A stretch of DNA of 64,000 bases from an uncultured Lachnospiraceae bacterium (lineage in GTDB: Bacteria; Bacillota; Clostridia; Lachnospirales; Lachnospiraceae): assembly GCA_949948735.1 (NCBI GenBank), contig CATLGV010000013.1:1-64000 (forward strand), in the 5' to 3' direction. The notes under the pieces are model-generated. The model worked only from the letters and a program-made list of their open reading frames with translations. It ran no database searches and was not told the origin of the DNA. Made by a program: the position numbers and the translations under genes. Shown here in pieces: positions 58,778 to 64,000 of this stretch (position 1 is the stretch's first letter; the number at the start of each line of letters is the position of its first letter).

Positions 58778-59650
58778 TTATTCCTTTACAGCTCCCATGG
58801 TCACGCCATGGATAAAATATTTCTGCAGCCATGGATATACGCACAGAATCGGCACCGTTGAAAACATAACAATCGCCGCTTTTAAGGACGCTGTAAGTCC
58901 CGGCGTGGAGAAGCCCTCCTGTGTCGCAACCTCTACGGAGTTAATATTGTTGATAATGTTATACAGCAACAGCTGTAACGGGTAAAACTCCGTTTTCTTC
59001 ATGTACAGCAGCGCATCCGAATAACCGTTCCAGCGCCCTACCGCATAGAACAATGCCAGGGTCGCCATAACCGGCTTGGACAGCGGCACATAAATCTTCC
59101 ACATAATCTGAATAAAGCTGGCTCCGTCTATTTCGGCCGATTCCCTCAGGCTTTCCGGGATGCCGTAGAAAAAGCTTCTCATAATAATCATGTTATAAAC
59201 GCTCAGACAGCTGGGAACGATGAGCACCAGCGGATTGTCCAAAAAGCCCAGCTTCTGCATCAGCAGGTAGTTCGGGATGGTACCGGCATTAAAAAACATG
59301 GTAATCGTGATAATAATGTTGATCACGTTGCGGCCCTTGAGCTTCTCAAAAATAAGCGGATAAGCGCAAAGGATTGTCATGGTTAAGGACACCAGTGTAC
59401 AAACCACCGTCAGAAACACCGTCCAAAAGAACGCACGGATATACTTGGGATCACTCAGTACGGTTTTATACGCATCTATGTTAAATCCCTTAGGCCAGAG
59501 CCAAACCGCATTTTTTACCAGATAATCGGTCGAGCTTAAGGATTTGGCAAGCAGGTTCAGCATTGGCACCACACAGATAATACTGATTACTACACAGATA
59601 ATCACAAAAATCCAATCGCCGGCCTTGGCGGACGCTGACTTTACTTTCAT
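58778..59650 (-). CDS. Carbohydrate ABC permease (LplC/YtcP-like)
   Basis: RESAEIDGASFIQIMWKIYVPLSKPVMATLALFYAVGRWNGYSDALLY; C-terminal KYFIHGVTMGAVKE. Confidence 0.92.
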   Translation of the reverse strand: MKVKSASAKAGDWIFVIICVVISIICVVPMLNLLAKSLSSTDYLVKNAVWLWPKGFNIDAYKTVLSDPKYIRAFFWTVFLTVVCTLVSLTMTILCAYPLIFEKLKGRNVINIIITITMFFNAGTIPNYLLMQKLGFLDNPLVLIVPSCLSVYNMIIMRSFFYGIPESLRESAEIDGASFIQIMWKIYVPLSKPVMATLALFYAVGRWNGYSDALLYMKKTEFYPLQLLLYNIINNINSVEVATQEGFSTPGLTASLKAAIVMFSTVPILCVYPWLQKYFIHGVTMGAVKE

Positions 59651-60621
59651 TACCAGATCCCCCTTTCTCCAAGCCTTCTGGACAGCCAGTTTGCTCCCAG
59701 CAGGAAGATGACGCCCACTACCGACTGGAACAGGCCAACCGCAGTCGTCAATGAGAATTGCAGTCCCTTAATACCCGTCCGGTATACATAGGTTGAAATT
59801 ACATCCGCCACATTCATAACCAGATTGTTCTGGAATGCAAACGGACGGTCAAAGTTGCTTCCCAAAATGTTGCCCAGATTCATAATCAGCAGGACCACGA
59901 TTGTAGGCTTAATCCCCGGAAGCGTAATATGCCACATCTTGCGGAAGCGCCCCGCGCCATCCACGGAGGCCGCCTCGTAAAGCTCCGAATTGATGCTGGC
60001 AATCGCCGCCAGATATACGATAGAGCCCCAGCCGAAATTCTGCCAGACGCCCATACCGATATAAGTCCCTATCCAGTGCGCCGCATCGTTCAAAAAAGGA
60101 ATGGATTTGCCGCCCATACGTTCAATGGCCATATTTACCAGACCCTCGCCGGGGGCAAAAAGCTGCAAAGCCAGACTGGCAATAATAACCCATGAAAGAA
60201 AGTGGGGCATATACGCAACCGTCTGCACAACCTTCTTAAAGCGCTTAAAGCACAATTCGTTCAAAATCAGCGCAAAAATAATCGGCGCCGGGAAGCCCAC
60301 TACCAGATCCAGCAGGTTCAACCCGATTGTATTGCGCAGCGCGCGGCGGAAATCATTGTTTCCAAACGCCTTGATAAAATATTCAAATCCGTAGTTTTTA
60401 GCCCACGGCATTTCCCATACGCTCTGCACAATGCTGTACTTTTTAAATGCGATTTGGATATATACCATCGGTATATACTTGAAGATCAACAGGTACAGCA
60501 TGGGCAGCGCAAGCAGGAAATAGAGCTGCCAGTATCTTTTCAGATACGAGCGGGTACTTGTTTTCTTTCCAACGGCCGGTTTACTTGTTTTCGCCTTAGC
60601 CATTACTACAACACCTCCCAT
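59650..60621 (-). CDS. Sugar ABC permease (LplB-like)
   Basis: YEAASVDGAGRFRKMWHITLPGIKPTIVVLLIMNLGNILGSNFD. Confidence 0.92.
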   Translation of the reverse strand: MGGVVVMAKAKTSKPAVGKKTSTRSYLKRYWQLYFLLALPMLYLLIFKYIPMVYIQIAFKKYSIVQSVWEMPWAKNYGFEYFIKAFGNNDFRRALRNTIGLNLLDLVVGFPAPIIFALILNELCFKRFKKVVQTVAYMPHFLSWVIIASLALQLFAPGEGLVNMAIERMGGKSIPFLNDAAHWIGTYIGMGVWQNFGWGSIVYLAAIASINSELYEAASVDGAGRFRKMWHITLPGIKPTIVVLLIMNLGNILGSNFDRPFAFQNNLVMNVADVISTYVYRTGIKGLQFSLTTAVGLFQSVVGVIFLLGANWLSRRLGERGIW

Positions 60622-60665
60622 AATTTTTCTGTCTTTTTTGTTCCTTCGTGTGCGGAGATCCTCCG

Positions 60666-62654
60666 CTAATAAATCTTCCTGCCCTTTTCATCGGCAATAC
60701 CGCTCTTGCGGTAAAAATATGTATTAATCTGGTCTCTCCATTCCCTTGCGTGCTCCTTCTGATGACGGAACCGCTCCAGCATCCTCCGGTAGGCCTTCTC
60801 CGGAAGCCTTCCTTCCAGGCCCTCAAAGCGCTCCACCATCTCGTCTACCAGCTCCACCCCCTCAAAATGGGTGTCGTAAATATGCTGAATGACCGTCTTA
60901 CCGCTTTTGAGCCTGTGCGTATACGGCACATGATGGAAGAATAATAAAAGCTCGTCGGGACAGCTTTCCAGATTATCATACATAGAAGCGTTCGGTTCTC
61001 TGTAAAGTCCTGCATACCCCGTTCCGTTACGGCTTCTGTCAACGCCGATTCCCATATGGTCGGCGCGGTGATAGGTTCCCCACCGGTCATACTCATAACC
61101 GTCCACGTTCGGGCCGTAATGATAGTTCGGATTGACCATCCAGCCAATGCCAAGGGGCGCGTTATACATTTCGTACGCCTTCCATGAGTTCATCAATATA
61201 AACAGCAGAACCTCCAAAACCTCCTTATCCCCGCCGAAGGTTCTGATAATCCACTCCCGGGCCAGCTCCTCTGCCGATGCGGAAGGCTCAAAGGCCAGCC
61301 GTCCAAATCCGTAAAGATTGGCCGCCGCCAGATCATGCCCGGTCCAGTTTTCGTCATTCCCGGTATTGGCCACCGCCGCCATGCCGCATTTCGTCTGCCG
61401 GAATGTCCTGCCCGATACAATCTCCTCCACGGTATCGTCAGCTCCGGCCGCATAGGTGCAAAACGCCAAAACCTCTTTAAACATGGGAATAAGATAGCAG
61501 ACATGCCGCTGCTGCCCCGTATATTCCTGCGCAATCTGTACCTCCAGTATCTGATTGGAAGCCTTAAGCCCCCCAAACAGAGGATGTACCGGCTCTCTGA
61601 CCTGAAAATCCATTGGTCCGTTCTTGATTTGCAGAATAACGTTGTCATGGAACAATCCGTCAAGCCCTGTAAAATTGTCGTAACCGGACCGCGCGCGGTC
61701 CGTCTGATAATCTCTCCAGTCCTGCATGCAGTTGTATACAAAGCAGCGCCAGATAATCAGCCCCCCGTAAGGCTTTACCGCCTCCGCTATCATATTCGCG
61801 CCGTCTGCATGCGTCCTTCCATATGTAAAAGGCCCGGGACGCCCTTCCGAGTCCGCCTTAATCAAAAAGCCGCCCAGATTGGGCACCTGTTCAAAAACAA
61901 GCTTCATCCGCCGCTTCCACCATTCCCGTACCTCTTCAGACAAGGGATCCGCGCTGGTTAATTCGCCAAGCTCTATGGGCGCGGCATAATTCAGAGAGAG
62001 AAACAGCCGGATGCCATAATCCCCAAAAACCGCTGAAAGCTGCCGGAGCTTTTCAAAGTACCGGTCTGTGATCAGCCAGGTGGCGGCGTCCTTCACGTTT
62101 ACATTGTTAATCACCGCGCCGTTTATCCCCACCGAGGCCAGCAGCCTTGCATAGGTAACGGTCCTCTCGTCCACAAGAATCTCATTGTGGTCAAAGAAAA
62201 AAGATTCTCCCGAATACCCCCGCTCAATACTGCCGTCCATATTATCCCAGTGATTCAGCATTCGAAGCGGCATCACCGGATCCTTACAGATATCCATTCC
62301 GTCAAAAGCGCTCCCCAGCTGAAGCTGCTTAATCAGCTCAAAGGCGCCGTACAAAAGCCCCGCCTCGTCAGATGCTTCTATCCGCAGGTTCCCCTTCTCC
62401 TCATAAAGATGATACCCGCCTTCCCTCCGTCCATCCGCCAGCTTCAGCAGAATGCACCCGGTTTCTTCCGTTTCCGGCAGCCTGGAGCAAAGAATCAGCT
62501 CTTCGCCGGTTATTTGAGAGAACGCTGTCCGAAGCTCCGCTGCCGCATGCTCTGTAATTCGTCCCCTCTGCTCCGTGCAAATTGTGTGGACGCCCGCCCA
62601 CTGCGCGGAAACCTCTCTTTTCGCATAGACAAGCCACGCCTGTTCAAATCCCAT
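60666..62654 (-). CDS. GH67 alpha-glucuronidase
   Basis: [93 protein letters not shown]. Confidence 0.93.
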   Translation of the reverse strand: MGFEQAWLVYAKREVSAQWAGVHTICTEQRGRITEHAAAELRTAFSQITGEELILCSRLPETEETGCILLKLADGRREGGYHLYEEKGNLRIEASDEAGLLYGAFELIKQLQLGSAFDGMDICKDPVMPLRMLNHWDNMDGSIERGYSGESFFFDHNEILVDERTVTYARLLASVGINGAVINNVNVKDAATWLITDRYFEKLRQLSAVFGDYGIRLFLSLNYAAPIELGELTSADPLSEEVREWWKRRMKLVFEQVPNLGGFLIKADSEGRPGPFTYGRTHADGANMIAEAVKPYGGLIIWRCFVYNCMQDWRDYQTDRARSGYDNFTGLDGLFHDNVILQIKNGPMDFQVREPVHPLFGGLKASNQILEVQIAQEYTGQQRHVCYLIPMFKEVLAFCTYAAGADDTVEEIVSGRTFRQTKCGMAAVANTGNDENWTGHDLAAANLYGFGRLAFEPSASAEELAREWIIRTFGGDKEVLEVLLFILMNSWKAYEMYNAPLGIGWMVNPNYHYGPNVDGYEYDRWGTYHRADHMGIGVDRSRNGTGYAGLYREPNASMYDNLESCPDELLLFFHHVPYTHRLKSGKTVIQHIYDTHFEGVELVDEMVERFEGLEGRLPEKAYRRMLERFRHQKEHAREWRDQINTYFYRKSGIADEKGRKIY

Positions 62655-63029
62655 ACTGCCGCTCCTTTGCCGGTTAAAAAACGCACATTGCCATATGTAA
62701 GTATATAAGACAACCCGTCATTCCCTTTTGTCTCATTTATTACAAATTTTTATATCATTTTTCTGTCAAACGACATTTTGTCGGCAATTTGTACATATTT
62801 TCATTCATTATAGCTAAAGTATATTTCAATATGCACTGTCTTACTCCTCATATCTTGTTCTCCACCTATCAAATATTGCTAATTTTGCTTCTGTTTTTTA
62901 TCCTTTTTGCCTGTCGGTTCTTATTTTTACAATATTTCATACAACGCAGGCGCTTCCAAACTTCTTAATGCATCCGCCCGGATTTTATGATATACTGTAC
63001 ACGGAAAATCGAAATGGGAGGTACAAAGC

Positions 63030-64000
63030 ATGGCTTGGTACGACGAAGCAGTATTTTATCATATTTATCCTTTAGGACTTACCGGCGCGCCGACGCAGAA
63101 CGACTACGGCCTGCCCGAGCACCGGTTAAACACGCTGATACCCTGGATTGACCACATCCGGGAAATCGGCTGCAACGCGCTCTATATCGGACCGCTTTTC
63201 GAATCTGTCGGACACGGCTACGAGACGACGGATTACAAAAAGCTCGACAGCCGCCTGGGCGACAACAAGGATCTGACGGATTTTGTTGCCGAATGCCACA
63301 GGCAGGGCATCCGGGTAATCCTCGACGGCGTCTTTAACCACACGGGGCGTGACTTCTTCGCCTTTAAGGACATTCGGGAAAAGCGCGAGAGCTCGCAGTA
63401 CCGCGACTGGTACTGCAATGTGAATTTCTACGGCAACAACGAATACAACGACGGCTTTTCCTATGACAACTGGGGCGGCTACAACCTTCTGGTGAAGCTC
63501 AATCAGCGCAATCCCGCCGTAAAAGATTATATCTGCGACGTGATTCGGTTTTGGGTAAGCGAATTTGATATTGACGGCATCCGGCTGGACGCCGCGGATG
63601 TGCTGGACTTTGACTTTATGAAGGCGCTGCGCCATACGGCGAATGAGGTCAAGCCGGACTTCTGGCTGATGGGCGAGGTTATCCACGGCGATTATTCGCG
63701 CTGGGTCAACGAAGGCACGCTGCACTCCGTGACCAACTACAACCTGCACAAGGCGCTTTATTCCGGCTGCAACGACCACAACTTTTTTGAAATCGCGCAC
63801 ACGGTAAAACGCCTCTACGATATGGGCGGCAGCCGCCCGGACGGCTTAAAGCTCTACAACTTCGCGGACAATCACGACGTGGAGCGCATTTATACAAAGC
63901 TGAACAACAAGGCGCATTTTGCGCCGGTTCATATTCTGATGTATACGCTGCCCGGCATCCCCTCCATCTATTACGGATCCGAATTCGGGATTGAAGGGAA
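63030..64000 (+). CDS. GH13 alpha-amylase family protein, 3' end beyond window
   Basis: Manual translation from ATG 63030: MAWYDEAVFYHIYPLG...VILDGVFNHTGRDF...DGIRLDAADVLDF...FWLMGEVIHGDY...NFADNHDVERI; open to the window end. Confidence 0.93.
   Translation, partial: MAWYDEAVFYHIYPLGLTGAPTQNDYGLPEHRLNTLIPWIDHIREIGCNALYIGPLFESVGHGYETTDYKKLDSRLGDNKDLTDFVAECHRQGIRVILDGVFNHTGRDFFAFKDIREKRESSQYRDWYCNVNFYGNNEYNDGFSYDNWGGYNLLVKLNQRNPAVKDYICDVIRFWVSEFDIDGIRLDAADVLDFDFMKALRHTANEVKPDFWLMGEVIHGDYSRWVNEGTLHSVTNYNLHKALYSGCNDHNFFEIAHTVKRLYDMGGSRPDGLKLYNFADNHDVERIYTKLNNKAHFAPVHILMYTLPGIPSIYYGSEFGIEG

Overview
The window reads as a Firmicutes/Clostridia chromosome segment; a Lachnospiraceae-like origin is inferred from protein flavour only. 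Most genes lie on the minus strand. Main blocks: (1) a partial KilA-N-type ORF, an S8 subtilisin-like protease, an FeoA-FeoB fusion and a hybrid histidine kinase (1-6.3 kb). (2) A large glycan-import/degradation cluster with two ABC systems, a lipoprotein carrying three 124-aa modules, DUF5696/YIP1/NHL-type proteins, a YesL-like protein and a GH26 enzyme (6.4-23.7 kb). (3) A stand-alone S8-protease prodomain-like ORF, araA, aroA, a HelD-like helicase, an EAL protein and a small alarmone synthetase (23.9-32.4 kb). (4) A full type III-A CRISPR-Cas locus, cas6-cas10-csm2-csm3-csm4-csm5-array-cas1(frameshifted)-cas2-csm6 (32.5-43.1 kb), with a 10-repeat array and an ~800-bp non-coding island. That island holds a 165-bp palindromic MITE-like element and a compact cloverleaf-like inverted-repeat structure. 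(5) Housekeeping genes: prfA, prmC, DUF1385, rpmE, rho, malic enzyme, radical SAM, rarA. (6) A Lpl-type ABC system with a GH67 alpha-glucuronidase, and a truncated GH13 gene at the right edge. The strongest leads are: a prodomain-less S8 protease plus an orphan prodomain split at the normal maturation boundary; a single-base frameshift in cas1; mosaic CRISPR repeats that keep a GNRA tetraloop but vary the crRNA 5' tag; and the two structured elements between the array and cas1. All functional calls come from reading the sequence; no database search was run.
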